The notes: generated from the letters alone by a model not told the origin. Positions 1 through 8,896 are shown, counted from the first letter of the stretch. The stretch is DNA of 34,205 bases from Chitinophaga pinensis (GCA_945873755.1 CAMCEM010000015.1:1-34205), one strand, 5' to 3'. A program made the numbers and translations.

Positions 1-1056
1 CAAAAAAACAAACTTACAGGAGTATTAATTGACAATGCGGTTGATTTGGTTGAAAATGTATTGCCAGAAATATCGATAGCTGATAAAATAAAAGCATTAA
101 AAATAGCTGAGAAACATTGCTTTGAATATGGTTTAACCTCAGTTTGCGATGCAGGCTTGGAGTTACCAATAATACATTTAATTGATAGCTTGCAACAACA
201 GAATTTGTTAAATATGCGTATTTACGCAATGGTGAGTTTAAATAATCAAAACTTAAAAGAAGCATTAAAAATTGGTGTTTATAAAACCGAAAAATTGAAT
301 GTATCGAGTTTTAAAATGTATGCTGATGGTGCTTTAGGTTCAAGAGGCGCTTGTTTATTAGCTCCTTATGCTGACGATATTCACAACAAAGGTTTTCTGT
401 TAACCGATATTAATAAAATGAAAGCGTATATTTTACAAATTGCAACAAGCAAGTTTCAATTAAACACACATTGCATTGGAGATTCAAGCAACAGATTGAT
501 TTTAAATTTGTATAGTAAAGTATTGGCCAAAAACAACGATAGAAGATGGAGAATAGAACATGCACAAGTGGTAAACCCCCAAGATTTTAAGTTTTTTGGT
601 GATTATAAAATTATTCCTTCAGTTCAACCAACCCATGCCACTAGCGATATGGTTTGGGCTAAAGATAGATTAGGTAAAAACAGAATAGAACATGCTTATG
701 CTTACCAAGAATTACTTAAACAAAATAGTTGGTTGCCATTAGGAACTGATTTTCCTGTCGAACATGTTTCACCATTTTATACTTTTTATGCAGCCATAGC
801 TCGAAAAGACAGTGAAGGAAACCCAACTCCAGGTTTTAATATTGAAAATAGTTTAACACGAGAACAAGCCTTAAAAGGAATTAGCATTTGGGCTGCAAAA
901 GCTGCTTTTGAAGAAAATGAAAAAGGGAGCATTGAGGCAAAAAAAATGGCTGATTTTATAGTAACTAACATTGATTTATTAAACGAAAAAGACTTATTAA
1001 AAATAAGAAACTTAAAACCAAATGAAGTTTATTTGAACGGGAAAAGGGTAAAGTAA
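1..1056 (+). CDS. Amidohydrolase family 3 (YtcJ-like), 5' truncated by window edge
   Basis: The frame is open from base 1, so the true start lies upstream; 351 C-terminal codons are visible. The product resembles YtcJ-type metal-dependent amidohydrolases (TIM-barrel, usually about 530-560 residues), so about the last two thirds is present. Visible family landmarks are the segment TGVLIDNAVDLV, the metal-site motif LNTHCIGDSSN, the RIEHAQV motif carrying another metal-ligand His, and LPLGTDFPVEHVSPF with the conserved Asp near the C-terminal end. It ends with a typical small domain (ADFIVTNIDLL ... VYLNGKRVK). The family hydrolyses C-N bonds of amide-like substrates; the substrate cannot be told from sequence. 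I saw no signal peptide because the N-terminus is missing. No convincing hairpin terminator follows it, and mutL begins 131 bp downstream. Confidence 0.88.
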   Translation, partial: QKNKLTGVLIDNAVDLVENVLPEISIADKIKALKIAEKHCFEYGLTSVCDAGLELPIIHLIDSLQQQNLLNMRIYAMVSLNNQNLKEALKIGVYKTEKLNVSSFKMYADGALGSRGACLLAPYADDIHNKGFLLTDINKMKAYILQIATSKFQLNTHCIGDSSNRLILNLYSKVLAKNNDRRWRIEHAQVVNPQDFKFFGDYKIIPSVQPTHATSDMVWAKDRLGKNRIEHAYAYQELLKQNSWLPLGTDFPVEHVSPFYTFYAAIARKDSEGNPTPGFNIENSLTREQALKGISIWAAKAAFEENEKGSIEAKKMADFIVTNIDLLNEKDLLKIRNLKPNEVYLNGKRVK

Positions 1057-1187
1057 AAAACATAAACCTAATTCATATTTTTAGTATTTATTTTATAAAT
1101 AAATGTTTTTATAATAGATAAATTGAATTTGTAAATAACTAAATTTTCTTTTGTGCTAAAATTATCGGTTTTTTGTGTTTCGCAATT

Positions 1188-3035
1188 ATGTCAGATATTA
1201 TTAAGCTTTTACCCGAACATGTGGCCAACCAAATTGCTGCAGGTGAAGTTATTCAAAGGCCTTCAAGCATTGTAAAAGAATTACTCGATAATAGTATAGA
1301 TTCGGGAGCTACACAAATAAAACTTATTTTAAAAGATGCTGGTAAAGCCCTTGTTCAAGTAATTGACAATGGAAAAGGAATGAGTGAAACCGATGCACGT
1401 ATGTGCTGGGAGCGCCATGCTACATCAAAAATTCAAACCATTGAAGATGTTTTTAAAATTAAAACAATGGGTTTTAGGGGCGAGGCTTTGGCATCAATAG
1501 CTTCAGTAGCGCAGGTGGAATTAAAAACCAAACGCAACGAAGACAATTTAGGCACTTGTATATTAATTGAAGGCAGTAAAACCCTGAAACAAGAAGCCAT
1601 TTCGTGGCAAACAGGAACAAGTATTTCGGTTAAAAATTTATTTTTTAATATACCTGCTCGCAGAAATTTTTTAAAATCGAACCCAGTTGAGTTACGCCAT
1701 ATTATTGATGAATTTACCCGAGCTGCTTTGGCTAATCCCAATATTGGTTTCGAAATGTATCACAACGATGATGCTTTGCATATATTAAAACCAGCCGATT
1801 TAGCCTTTAGAATTTGTAATTTATTTGACGAAAAAAAACCAGATAGTTTATTGCTTTTTGAAGAAGATACTACCATTATAAATGTAACTGGTTTTATAGG
1901 AAAACCTCAAATAGCTAAGAAAACCCGGGGCGACCAATTTATTTTTGTAAATAACCGCTTTATAAAAGACGCTTATTTAAATCATGCCATAGTTAGCGGT
2001 TTTGAAGGCATTATTGCCAAAGATCAATATCCATTTTATTGTATAAATATTGAAATTGATCCAAGTAAAGTAGATGTAAATATTCACCCAACAAAAACAG
2101 AAATAAAATTTGAAGATGAACGCAATATTTATCAAATATTAAGGGCTGTGACACGTAAAGTATTGGGCGAAAATTTTAATACTCCAACACTGAATAAAAG
2201 CTATGACGATAACCAATTTTTAACGGCTGATTTAAACCAAAATAGCAGTCAAATTAATAACAATATAAAATTTAATACTAGCCAAACATTAGGAAAACCG
2301 AGCAACGATAAAAACGATTGGTTAAAAACAGAATATGCTAGTAATAGAAATTTTAAAAAACAACAAACCACCAATTGGGAAGATTTATTTAAAATAGCGG
2401 CAACCGATTTACCATCTGAAATACCAAAATCGAGTGAAAATGCGCAACAAACTTTAATTGAAAACAATAAGCAAACCAGCCAACAGTTTTTACAAATACA
2501 AAAAACTTACATTGCCACACAAATAAAAAGCGGCATGCTTTTAATAAGTCAGCAGGCTGCGCATGAGCGCATTTTATTTGAAAAATATTTAATTGCAATA
2601 AAACAACAACCTATTGCTAGTCAGCAAAAATTATTTCCTAAAGCAATTACTTTAAATGCTACCGATGAAAGTATTTTACTTGAAATATTGCCTGAAATAA
2701 AAGCATTGGGTTTTGATGTAAATGAATTTGGTAAAAACACGTTTGTAGTTAATGGCGTGCCTGCCGAAATGCAGTATAACAATGAACAAGATTTATTAAT
2801 AGACTTAATAAATAATTATAAAAACAATAAAAACTTAAGCGATAGTAAACACGAATTAATTGCTAAAATTTTAGCCAAAAAGGCAGCAATAAAGGCTGGC
2901 ACTTTGCTTGCAACCGATGAAATGAATCGCATAGTTGATGAGCTTTTTGCTTGTAGCGAACCCAAATACTCGCCCGATGGAAAACCAAGCTTACTTACTT
3001 TAAGCATGGCAGAGTTGGCAAATATGTTTAAATAA
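1188..3035 (+). CDS. mutL: DNA mismatch repair protein MutL
   Basis: A 615-residue MutL. I chose ATG 1188 because the product then begins MSDIIKLLPEHVANQIAAGE, the conserved family N-terminus; a TTG five codons earlier would only add an unconserved leader. The N-terminal GHKL ATPase is complete: E31 in KELLDNSIDSGA, DNGKGM (60-65), RHATSK (76-81) and GFRGEAL (95-101). A low-complexity Asn/Lys/Gln linker lies roughly at 350-430 before the C-terminal dimerisation domain. MutL couples MutS mismatch recognition to strand removal. Species lacking MutH usually have a MutL endonuclease motif DQHA(x)2E(x)4E. Here the matching segment, about 454-465, reads SQQAAHERILFE, so the leading Asp and the His are replaced while both Glu remain. 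Whether nicking activity survives is uncertain. A rhomboid gene follows after 10 bp, so co-transcription is likely. Confidence 0.97.
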   Translation: MSDIIKLLPEHVANQIAAGEVIQRPSSIVKELLDNSIDSGATQIKLILKDAGKALVQVIDNGKGMSETDARMCWERHATSKIQTIEDVFKIKTMGFRGEALASIASVAQVELKTKRNEDNLGTCILIEGSKTLKQEAISWQTGTSISVKNLFFNIPARRNFLKSNPVELRHIIDEFTRAALANPNIGFEMYHNDDALHILKPADLAFRICNLFDEKKPDSLLLFEEDTTIINVTGFIGKPQIAKKTRGDQFIFVNNRFIKDAYLNHAIVSGFEGIIAKDQYPFYCINIEIDPSKVDVNIHPTKTEIKFEDERNIYQILRAVTRKVLGENFNTPTLNKSYDDNQFLTADLNQNSSQINNNIKFNTSQTLGKPSNDKNDWLKTEYASNRNFKKQQTTNWEDLFKIAATDLPSEIPKSSENAQQTLIENNKQTSQQFLQIQKTYIATQIKSGMLLISQQAAHERILFEKYLIAIKQQPIASQQKLFPKAITLNATDESILLEILPEIKALGFDVNEFGKNTFVVNGVPAEMQYNNEQDLLIDLINNYKNNKNLSDSKHELIAKILAKKAAIKAGTLLATDEMNRIVDELFACSEPKYSPDGKPSLLTLSMAELANMFK

Positions 3036-3045
3036 AAAAAATAAA

Positions 3046-3801
3046 ATGTACCAAAAATATAGACCACCAAGTGCTAATGTATTGCCACCGGCTGTTAAAA
3101 ACTTACTAATAATTAATGGGCTGTTTTTTTTAGCTACCATTGTTTTAAACGATAGGAAAATATTGGATTTAACAAAAATATTTGGCTTGTTTTATCCAGC
3201 AAGCGAATATTTTAAACCCTATCAGTTTTTTACTTATATGTTTATGCATGGCGATTTTTACCATATATTTTTTAATATGGTAAGTTTATGGATGTTTGGT
3301 TCAACCATTGAAAACTATTGGGGTTGGAAACGCTTTAGTATATTTTATGTAGTAACAGCTTTAGGTGGAGCCATTATTTATTTAATTGTAAAATACTTTG
3401 AAATTAACCAGCTTAAACAACAACTTCCAATTGATTTATATAATTCTGTTATAAACGAAGGGGTACAAATTTTTAAAGGTGGACAAATGTACTCGAATAG
3501 TAAAGCCAACGATTTGTATTACATGATAAATGCGCCAGTAATTGGAGCTAGTGGCGCTGTTTACGGTGTTTTATTGGCTTTTGGAATGATGTTTCCTAAT
3601 ACCGAAATTATGATGCTTTTTTTACCCATTCCTATCAAAGCAAAATACTTGGTTTTAATTATGGGTGCTATGGAATTATTGCTTGGCATAAATAACCGCG
3701 CAGGCGATAATGTAGCTCACTTTGCTCATTTGGGTGGAATGTTATTTGGGTTTATTTTGGTTAAGTATTGGAACAAAAACAATAGAAAAACTTTGTATTA
3801 G
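3046..3801 (+). CDS. Rhomboid family intramembrane serine protease (first of a tandem pair)
   Basis: A 251-residue polytopic membrane protein that cleaves transmembrane substrates within the bilayer. The first membrane segment is near 18-35. The family HxxxFNM element appears as HGDFYHIFFNM (68-78). The catalytic serine is S169 in GASGAVYG, and the partner histidine is H228 in AHFAHLGGMLFG, so the Ser/His dyad is intact. A soluble insertion of about 45 residues (roughly 118-162) sits before the catalytic serine helix. The gene starts 10 bp after mutL, and a second rhomboid gene follows after 28 bp on the same strand. The mutL-rhomboid-rhomboid order is a recurrent Bacteroidota arrangement (recalled knowledge, not searched). 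Substrates are unknown. Confidence 0.93.
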   Translation: MYQKYRPPSANVLPPAVKNLLIINGLFFLATIVLNDRKILDLTKIFGLFYPASEYFKPYQFFTYMFMHGDFYHIFFNMVSLWMFGSTIENYWGWKRFSIFYVVTALGGAIIYLIVKYFEINQLKQQLPIDLYNSVINEGVQIFKGGQMYSNSKANDLYYMINAPVIGASGAVYGVLLAFGMMFPNTEIMMLFLPIPIKAKYLVLIMGAMELLLGINNRAGDNVAHFAHLGGMLFGFILVKYWNKNNRKTLY

Positions 3802-3829
3802 TATTTTCGCTTTTTTATAAATAGTAATT

Positions 3830-4714
3830 ATGGCACTAATTGATGATTTGAAATTTAAACTGGCTCAGAATAATGCAGTTATTAAACTAATAGCATTAAA
3901 TACAATTGTGTATTTAGTATTTGCATTAGCACATGTTTTTTTCTGGCTTTTTCAAGCCAATGATGTAATTAGTGCGGTTGAAAAACTTTTTGTTTTGTAT
4001 GCATCGCCAAGTAATTTTATAACTCAACCTTGGGGCATTATTACTTACATGTTTTTGCATTCGGGTTTTTTTCATGTACTTTTTAATATGCTTTGGTTGT
4101 ACTGGTTAGGTTTGCTTTTACACGAATACTTAGGTAACATTCGTGTGTATCAAGTATACTTTTTAGGTGGTATTTTTGGTGGAATATTATACATGTTTGC
4201 CTATAATGTATTTCCTGTATTTAGTTCCGATTTAAACACTTCTTTTGCCTTAGGTGCTTCGGCAGGTGTATTGGCAATTGTGGCTGCTGCTGCTACTTTA
4301 TTGCCAACTTATACTGTTATGCTTTTTGGTGTATTTTCGGTTCAGTTACGTTACATAGCCATTTTTTCTGTATTAGTCGATTTACTAAACATTCCAAGTA
4401 GCAATGCAGGAGGAAGAATAGCACATTTAGGAGGTGCTTTGGCGGGCTTTTTATTTATAAAATACTTGTATACCAACAATACTTTTACCAATTTCATTCA
4501 TTCGGTAAGTTCTTTTTTTAAAAATATATTTAAACAGAAACCTACATTAACAGTTCACCACAAATCGGATTTTAGAATTAAACAACAGCCCGTAAATACT
4601 TCGAAACCCAACCAAGCCGATGTAGATGCAATACTTGAAAAAATAAGCAAAAGTGGTTACGAAAGTTTAACCGCAAAAGAAAAAGAATTGCTTTTTAGGG
4701 CAAGTAAAGATTAA
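3830..4714 (+). CDS. Rhomboid family intramembrane serine protease with C-terminal cytosolic domain (second of pair)
   Basis: A 294-residue rhomboid. Membrane segments start near 18-42. The HSGFFHVLFNM loop is at 77-87, the catalytic serine S144 is in LGASAGVLA, and H199 in RIAHLGGALAGF completes the dyad. After the last membrane helix (to about 213), a hydrophilic linker leads to a compact helical tail, about 261-294 (DVDAILEKISKSGYESLTAK and following). This tail is a conserved C-terminal module of Bacteroidota rhomboids; I recall it as DUF6576, with moderate certainty. The first rhomboid lacks this tail, so the two paralogues are not interchangeable copies. It is followed by 91 bp of AT-rich spacer before the convergent asd gene; I saw no clear hairpin there. 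Confidence 0.93.
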   Translation: MALIDDLKFKLAQNNAVIKLIALNTIVYLVFALAHVFFWLFQANDVISAVEKLFVLYASPSNFITQPWGIITYMFLHSGFFHVLFNMLWLYWLGLLLHEYLGNIRVYQVYFLGGIFGGILYMFAYNVFPVFSSDLNTSFALGASAGVLAIVAAAATLLPTYTVMLFGVFSVQLRYIAIFSVLVDLLNIPSSNAGGRIAHLGGALAGFLFIKYLYTNNTFTNFIHSVSSFFKNIFKQKPTLTVHHKSDFRIKQQPVNTSKPNQADVDAILEKISKSGYESLTAKEKELLFRASKD

Positions 4715-4805
4715 AAAAATGCGAAATTAGGAATGACAAAAATGCGAAGTAATTTTTATACTAAACTTTGTTTTCAATACCTGTCTTTTTAAATAATCAA
4801 CTCTC

Positions 4806-5798
4806 TTAACCAATCAACCCTTTTCCCAATAAATATTCAGCAATTTGAACAGTATTGGTAGCTGCACCTTTGCGTAAATTATCTGCCACTATCCAAAGGT
4901 TTAATGAGTTGGGTTGGCTTTCATCTCGTCTAATTCTACCTACAAAAACATCATCTTTTCCATCGGCAAATAAGGGCATTGGGTATTCAAAATTTGCAAT
5001 GTCGTTTTGTAAAATAACGCCAGCTGTATTGGTTAAAATATCATGCACTTCTTGTAAATCAAAATCGTTTTCAAATTCAATATTTACACTTTCGCTGTGG
5101 CCACCAGTGGTTGGAATTCGAACACATGTTGCAGTAACATTGATAGAATCATCGCCCATTATTTTTTTAGTTTCTTTTACCATTTTCATTTCCTCTTTGG
5201 TATAGCCATTTTCTAAAAAAACATCAATTTGTGGAATTGCATTTTTATCAATTTGATATTTATAAGCCATTTCGCCAACTATTCCGTTGCGTTCGTTTTC
5301 CATTTGTTGCACTGCCTTAACACCTGTGCCAGTAACCGATTGATAGGTAGATACCACCACCCTTTTTATTTTATATTTTAGGTGCAATGGCTGCAATACC
5401 AACACCATTTGAATGGTGGAACAATTAGGATTCGCTATAATTTTATCGTTGGTAGTTAAAACATGCGCATTTACTTCGGGCACTATTAGTTTTTTGGTTT
5501 CATCCATGCGCCAAGCCGAAGAATTGTCAATAACAAAACAACCAACTGCTGCAAACTTAGGCGCCCACTCTAGCGATACACTTCCACCAGCTGAAAACAA
5601 GGCTATATGCGGTTTTTTATCAATGGCTTGTTGCATGGAATGTATCACATAATCTTGTTGGTTAAATTGTATTTTATTCCCAACCGATTTTTCGGAAGCA
5701 ACAGGAATTAATTCCGAAACTGGAAAGTTTTTTTCCTCCAATACCTTTAACATTACCGAACCCACCAAGCCTGTGGCACCCACAACTGCAACTTTCAT
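4806..5798 (-). CDS. asd: Aspartate-semialdehyde dehydrogenase
   Basis: A 330-residue cytosolic enzyme of the aspartate family pathway. It reduces L-aspartyl-4-phosphate to aspartate semialdehyde with NADPH, feeding lysine/diaminopimelate, threonine and methionine synthesis. The Rossmann nucleotide motif GATGLVG is at 7-13. The nucleophile is C126 in NPNCSTIQ, and the acid/base histidine is H234 in PTTGGHSESV. The Gln-rich substrate segment TYQSVTGTG is at about 151-159. Length and motif order match the family. ATG at 5798 is the natural start. The upstream gene on the same strand (the ComM ATPase) ends 42 bp before it, so read-through transcription is possible. A TATTTTCG element in the gap could be a weak promoter of its own. 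Confidence 0.97.
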   Translation of the reverse strand: MKVAVVGATGLVGSVMLKVLEEKNFPVSELIPVASEKSVGNKIQFNQQDYVIHSMQQAIDKKPHIALFSAGGSVSLEWAPKFAAVGCFVIDNSSAWRMDETKKLIVPEVNAHVLTTNDKIIANPNCSTIQMVLVLQPLHLKYKIKRVVVSTYQSVTGTGVKAVQQMENERNGIVGEMAYKYQIDKNAIPQIDVFLENGYTKEEMKMVKETKKIMGDDSINVTATCVRIPTTGGHSESVNIEFENDFDLQEVHDILTNTAGVILQNDIANFEYPMPLFADGKDDVFVGRIRRDESQPNSLNLWIVADNLRKGAATNTVQIAEYLLGKGLIG

Positions 5799-5840
5799 AT
5801 ATTTTAGTAAAATTTGAGGTTCGAAAATAATAAAATATTA

Positions 5841-7394
5841 TTAACTATTCCCTGCCCAAGTTTCTCTATCTAAACTGCGGTATTGAATGGCTTCAGCCAA
5901 ATGTTCCGTTTTTATTTCTTCGCTTCCAGCTAAGTCGCTAATGGTGCGCGCTACTTTTAAAATCCTATCGTAGGCCCTGGCCGAAAGTTGTAATTTATTC
6001 ATAGCAGTTTTTAAAAGTGTTTGGCCTATATTGCTTATTTGGCATAACTCGCGCACTTGTGTGCTGCTCATTTGAGCATTGCAATAAATACTCGGATTAT
6101 TTTCAAATCTAGCACTTTGAATCAGTCGAGCTTTTATCACTCTTTCTCTTATATTTTCGCTTTTTTCTGCCTTTCGGGTATCAGCTAACTGATCAAAATT
6201 AACGGGTGTAACTTCTATGTGAATATCAATCCTATCTAATAATGGTCCAGAAACTTTGCTTAAGTATTTTTGAACCACAGTAGTGCCGCATACACAATCT
6301 TTTTCAGGATGGTTAAAATAACCACACGGACAAGGGTTCATGCTAGCTACCAACATAAAACTAGCAGGGTATTCAATGCTAAATTTAGCCCTAGAAATGG
6401 TTACTCTCCTTTCCTCCAATGGTTGGCGCATTACTTCCAAAACGGTCCGTTTAAACTCGGGCAATTCATCTAAAAATAAAACCCCATTATGCGCTAAACT
6501 TATTTCTCCTGGCTGCGGTACATTGCCACCTCCAACTAAAGCAATATCAGAAATGGTGTGATGTGGCGAACGAAACGGACGCATATACAACAAGGAGGAG
6601 CCACCTTTTAACCTGCCGGCAACGGAATGTATTTTGGTAGTTTCTAGTGCTTCGTGTAAATTTAATGGAGGTAAAATACTAGGTAAACGTTTGGCAAGCA
6701 TTGTTTTTCCTGCACCTGGCGGGCCAATTAATATAACATTATGTCCACCGGCTGCTGCAATTTCCAAAGCTCGTTTTATATTTTCCTGTCCTTTTACGTC
6801 TGAAAAATCTTCTTCGTTTAAAGCTAAATTATCTTCAAATTCCTTTCGTGTATCAATTTCGTAGCGAGTTAAATGGCTTTCGTCACCATTAAAAAACTCA
6901 ATAATTTCGCGAATATGAGTGGCTCCATAAACTTTTAAATTATTAACTATTGCGGCTTCTTTGGCATTTTCAACAGGTAAAATAAACCCTTCAAAACCTT
7001 CCTGACGGGCTTTAATAGCTATAGGCAAAGCACCTTTAATGGGTTTTAAATAACCATCTAAACTTAGCTCACCCATTATAATATACTTTTCAATATTATC
7101 GGATACCAATTGGTCGGATGCTGCAAGGTAACCAATGGCAATTGTTGCATCGTACGATGAACCTTCTTTCCTTATATCAGCCGGAGCCATGTTTATAACT
7201 ACTTTTTGCCTCGGTATTTTATAGTAATTATTTTTTAAAGCAGTTTCTATTCTATGCTGACTTTCTTTTACTGCATTGTCGGGCAAACCGACTAAAAAAT
7301 AACCTACGCCATTGCCTTCACTTACATTAACTTCAACTGTAATTGTTACAGCATCTACTCCATAAACGGCACTTCCAAAGGTTCTTACAAGCAT
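5841..7394 (-). CDS. comM: YifB/ComM family Mg-chelatase-like AAA+ ATPase
   Basis: A 517-residue ATPase with the three parts of ComM/YifB. The N-terminal Lon-protease-like domain (about 20-170) contains [12 protein letters not shown]. The AAA+ core has Walker A GPPGAGKT (224-231) and Walker B VLFLDE (305-310). The C-terminal Mg-chelatase subunit ChlI-type domain ends [10 protein letters not shown] four-cysteine cluster (C355, C357, C367, C369 in NPCPCG...DCVCG) is typical of the family. Characterised ComM is a hexameric helicase that promotes branch migration of incoming DNA during natural transformation; a similar role here is inferred by homology. ATG 7394 is supported by the conserved N-terminus [16 protein letters not shown] weak promoter-like pair (TTG, 20 nt, TATAATTG) may lie in the upstream gap. 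Confidence 0.95.
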   Translation of the reverse strand: MLVRTFGSAVYGVDAVTITVEVNVSEGNGVGYFLVGLPDNAVKESQHRIETALKNNYYKIPRQKVVINMAPADIRKEGSSYDATIAIGYLAASDQLVSDNIEKYIIMGELSLDGYLKPIKGALPIAIKARQEGFEGFILPVENAKEAAIVNNLKVYGATHIREIIEFFNGDESHLTRYEIDTRKEFEDNLALNEEDFSDVKGQENIKRALEIAAAGGHNVILIGPPGAGKTMLAKRLPSILPPLNLHEALETTKIHSVAGRLKGGSSLLYMRPFRSPHHTISDIALVGGGNVPQPGEISLAHNGVLFLDELPEFKRTVLEVMRQPLEERRVTISRAKFSIEYPASFMLVASMNPCPCGYFNHPEKDCVCGTTVVQKYLSKVSGPLLDRIDIHIEVTPVNFDQLADTRKAEKSENIRERVIKARLIQSARFENNPSIYCNAQMSSTQVRELCQISNIGQTLLKTAMNKLQLSARAYDRILKVARTISDLAGSEEIKTEHLAEAIQYRSLDRETWAGNS

Positions 7395-7511
7395 ATTTTA
7401 TATTACTTAACATTAACAAAAGCAATTATAAGTGTAAACTGAATTTAATACAAGCAAAAACTTAAATACAAACGTTTAGGAGTATTTATGTGAAACCCAT
7501 TTTAAATATAC

Positions 7512-7542
7512 TTTGAATAAACTAAAGGGAAAAGTGTATTTG
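7512..7542 (+). promoter_or_regulatory. Bacteroidota-type promoter of the UPF0175 antitoxin gene
   Basis: TTTG (7512-7515), then exactly 19 nt, then TGTATTTG (7535-7542). This is the Bacteroidota -33/-7 arrangement (consensus TTTG, 19-21 nt, TAnnTTTG) with one mismatch in the -7 element. The ATG at 7556 is only 13 nt downstream, so the mRNA leader would be very short. The prediction rests on motif and spacing only. Confidence 0.55.
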
Positions 7543-7555
7543 TAAAAAGAAATGT

Positions 7556-7783
7556 ATGAGAACTATACAATTAACCATACCTGACGAAATAGAATTAAAG
7601 GAGTTTGACTTTACTATGATAGTTGCAACTAAGCTTTATGAAGATGGTTTGCTTTCAGCTGGACAAGCAGCTCAAATGACTGGTTTATCAAAAAGGGCGT
7701 TTATAGAAATACTTGGAAAATATGGTGTTTCTTTATTTAGTCAATCAATTGAAGATTTGCATTTAGATATTTCAAATGCATGA
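7556..7783 (+). CDS. UPF0175 family small protein, putative antitoxin
   Basis: A 75-residue protein of the UPF0175 family, small DNA-binding-like proteins commonly encoded just upstream of a DUF3368 PIN-like toxin. The N-terminal part is a short strand region (MRTIQLTIPDEIEL). The middle, about 33-58, has the family signature LSAGQAAQMTGLSKRAF, a likely helix-turn-helix. I chose ATG 7556 because it keeps the conserved N-terminus; an ATG at 7552 is out of frame. The stop codon overlaps the start of the downstream DUF3368 reading frame (ATG 7776), the usual translational coupling of toxin-antitoxin pairs. Here that toxin frame is broken, so this gene appears to be an orphaned but intact antitoxin. 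The role is inferred from family and context. Confidence 0.8.
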   Translation: MRTIQLTIPDEIELKEFDFTMIVATKLYEDGLLSAGQAAQMTGLSKRAFIEILGKYGVSLFSQSIEDLHLDISNA

Positions 7784-8233
7784 CATTGTAATTTCAGATA
7801 CAAGTTGTTTAATTTTATTTGATAAAATTGGCGAAATTGAATTATTAAAAAGTGTTTATGATACTATCATTACTACTCCTGAAATAGCAGAAGAATTTGG
7901 TGAGGTGCTTCCAATTTGGATAAAAATAGAAACTGTTTAAGATAAAAAGTATCAACTTTTTTTAGAAACGCAAGTTGATAAAGGGGAAGCAAGTGCAATG
8001 GCATTAGCTAAAGAAATTGATAATACACTTATTTATTAGATGATTTAAAAGCACGTAAATTGGCTAGAAAACTTCATTTGAATTATACAGGTTCATTGGG
8101 TGTTATTAATAAAGCAAAACAACTTGGAATTATTAATAGTGTAAAACCATTTATAAAAAAGCTATTGGAAACAGATTTTAGAATTTCTGATAATGTGGTT
8201 TTAGAGTTCCTAAAAATTAACAATGAACTATAA
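7776..8233 (+). pseudogene. DUF3368 (PIN-like) toxin gene, disrupted by a nonsense codon and a frameshift
   Basis: Translation from ATG 7776, overlapping the antitoxin stop, gives MHDIVISDTSCLILFDKIGE, the DUF3368 N-terminus with its acidic D9. An in-frame TAA at 7938-7940 stops it after 54 codons. Reading past that, the same frame continues as a recognisable domain (DKGEASAMALAKEID) until a second stop at 8037-8039. From about 8033 the -1 frame carries the rest (LLDDLKARKLARKLHLNYTG, then LGVINKAKQLGIIN) and ends at TAA 8231-8233. The frame change fits a single missing base in the T/A run near 8030-8036. DUF3368 proteins are probable PIN-fold nucleases paired with UPF0175 antitoxins. With two independent lesions a functional toxin is unlikely, although assembly error cannot be excluded from one sequence. 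Confidence 0.85.
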
Positions 8234-8261
8234 TTTTAGGGTTAATTTAAAAAATCTATTT

Positions 8262-8693
8262 TTACTTTTTCCCCCAACCTTTTGGTCCAAAACCTTGTAA
8301 AGCCAGTGCTTGCCAATATTCGCGGCCATAAGCTACAAATACTTCATCGCCAGGTTTTAGGTTTCTGCTTGCTATAATATATACCCTACCTTTTATTATT
8401 TCGAAGCGGGCATTGTTTTTTAAACCAGGTATTTTTGTAAAACCATTGGCATCGTTGCAATAGCGTGCCATACTATCTAAATGGTTTTGAGCATCAATAC
8501 ATTTTTTTTCGTTAATATAAAAATAGTAAGCGCCTATTCCATCAGTAAATTCGTTGTTCCTTCGTTCGCACTCTTTCCAGGTTATTATATCTCCAGTATA
8601 CTCCACTACCTTTTCACCTCGTTTTATCAAGGTATTTACGAATAAACCTTTTCCTGCTCCTTTAATTTTACTTTCGGCTATGTATAATGACAT
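8262..8693 (-). CDS. Small SET-domain protein (putative protein-lysine methyltransferase)
   Basis: A 143-residue protein consisting almost entirely of a SET domain. GAGKGLFV (12-19) is the SAM-contact loop and EYTGDII (31-37) the first core strand. ARYCNDANG (76-84) followed by NNARF (93-97) corresponds to the pseudoknot motif, usually written RxxNHxxxPN. GDEVFVAYG (115-123) holds the catalytic Tyr122. Only a short tail follows the core; there is no obvious post-SET cysteine cluster. SET proteins transfer methyl groups from SAM to protein lysines. Small stand-alone versions occur in diverse bacteria and their substrates are mostly unknown. Upstream lies a repeat-rich spacer rather than a tightly linked gene, so it is probably its own transcription unit. 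There is no sign of unusual codon use. Confidence 0.88.
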   Translation of the reverse strand: MSLYIAESKIKGAGKGLFVNTLIKRGEKVVEYTGDIITWKECERRNNEFTDGIGAYYFYINEKKCIDAQNHLDSMARYCNDANGFTKIPGLKNNARFEIIKGRVYIIASRNLKPGDEVFVAYGREYWQALALQGFGPKGWGKK

Positions 8694-8700
8694 TTTTGTT

Positions 8701-8861
8701 TTGTTAAATTGTTGTATTGTTTAATTGTTGTATTGTTAAATTGTTAAATTGATTAATTGTTGTGGTTCGACAAGCTCACCATGAGATTGTTGAATTGTTA
8801 AATTGTTTAATTGTTGTGGTTCGAAAAGCTTACCATGACATTGTTAAATTGTTTAATTTTT
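8701..8861. repeat. AT-rich intergenic repeat cluster with two 54-bp direct repeats
   Basis: The spacer between the SET gene and menA is built from short variants of attgttaaattg / attgtttaattg. It includes two 54-bp direct units starting at 8754 and 8808. Each unit begins taattgttgtggttcg, followed by acaagctcaccatgag in the first and aaaagcttaccatgac in the second, then an attgtt-rich tail. Just beyond, 8867-8897 contains a second repeat style (ctatcaactgacaactatca). It looks like a dispersed intergenic repeat family rather than coding sequence; all frames are stop-rich. Confidence 0.75.
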
Positions 8862-8896
8862 TTATTTGCTATCAACTGACAACTATCAACCATCAA

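Noticed and set aside
4715-4805. Terminator between the second rhomboid gene and asd
   Set aside because: I found only a short direct repeat (aaatgcgaa) and no stable hairpin.
4855-5205. Long open frame opposite asd
   Set aside because: A shadow of the well-supported asd gene; the protein has no family features.
8701-8861. CRISPR-like array in the repeat-rich spacer
   Set aside because: Only two diverged 54-bp units with similar rather than unique intervening sequence, and no cas genes nearby.
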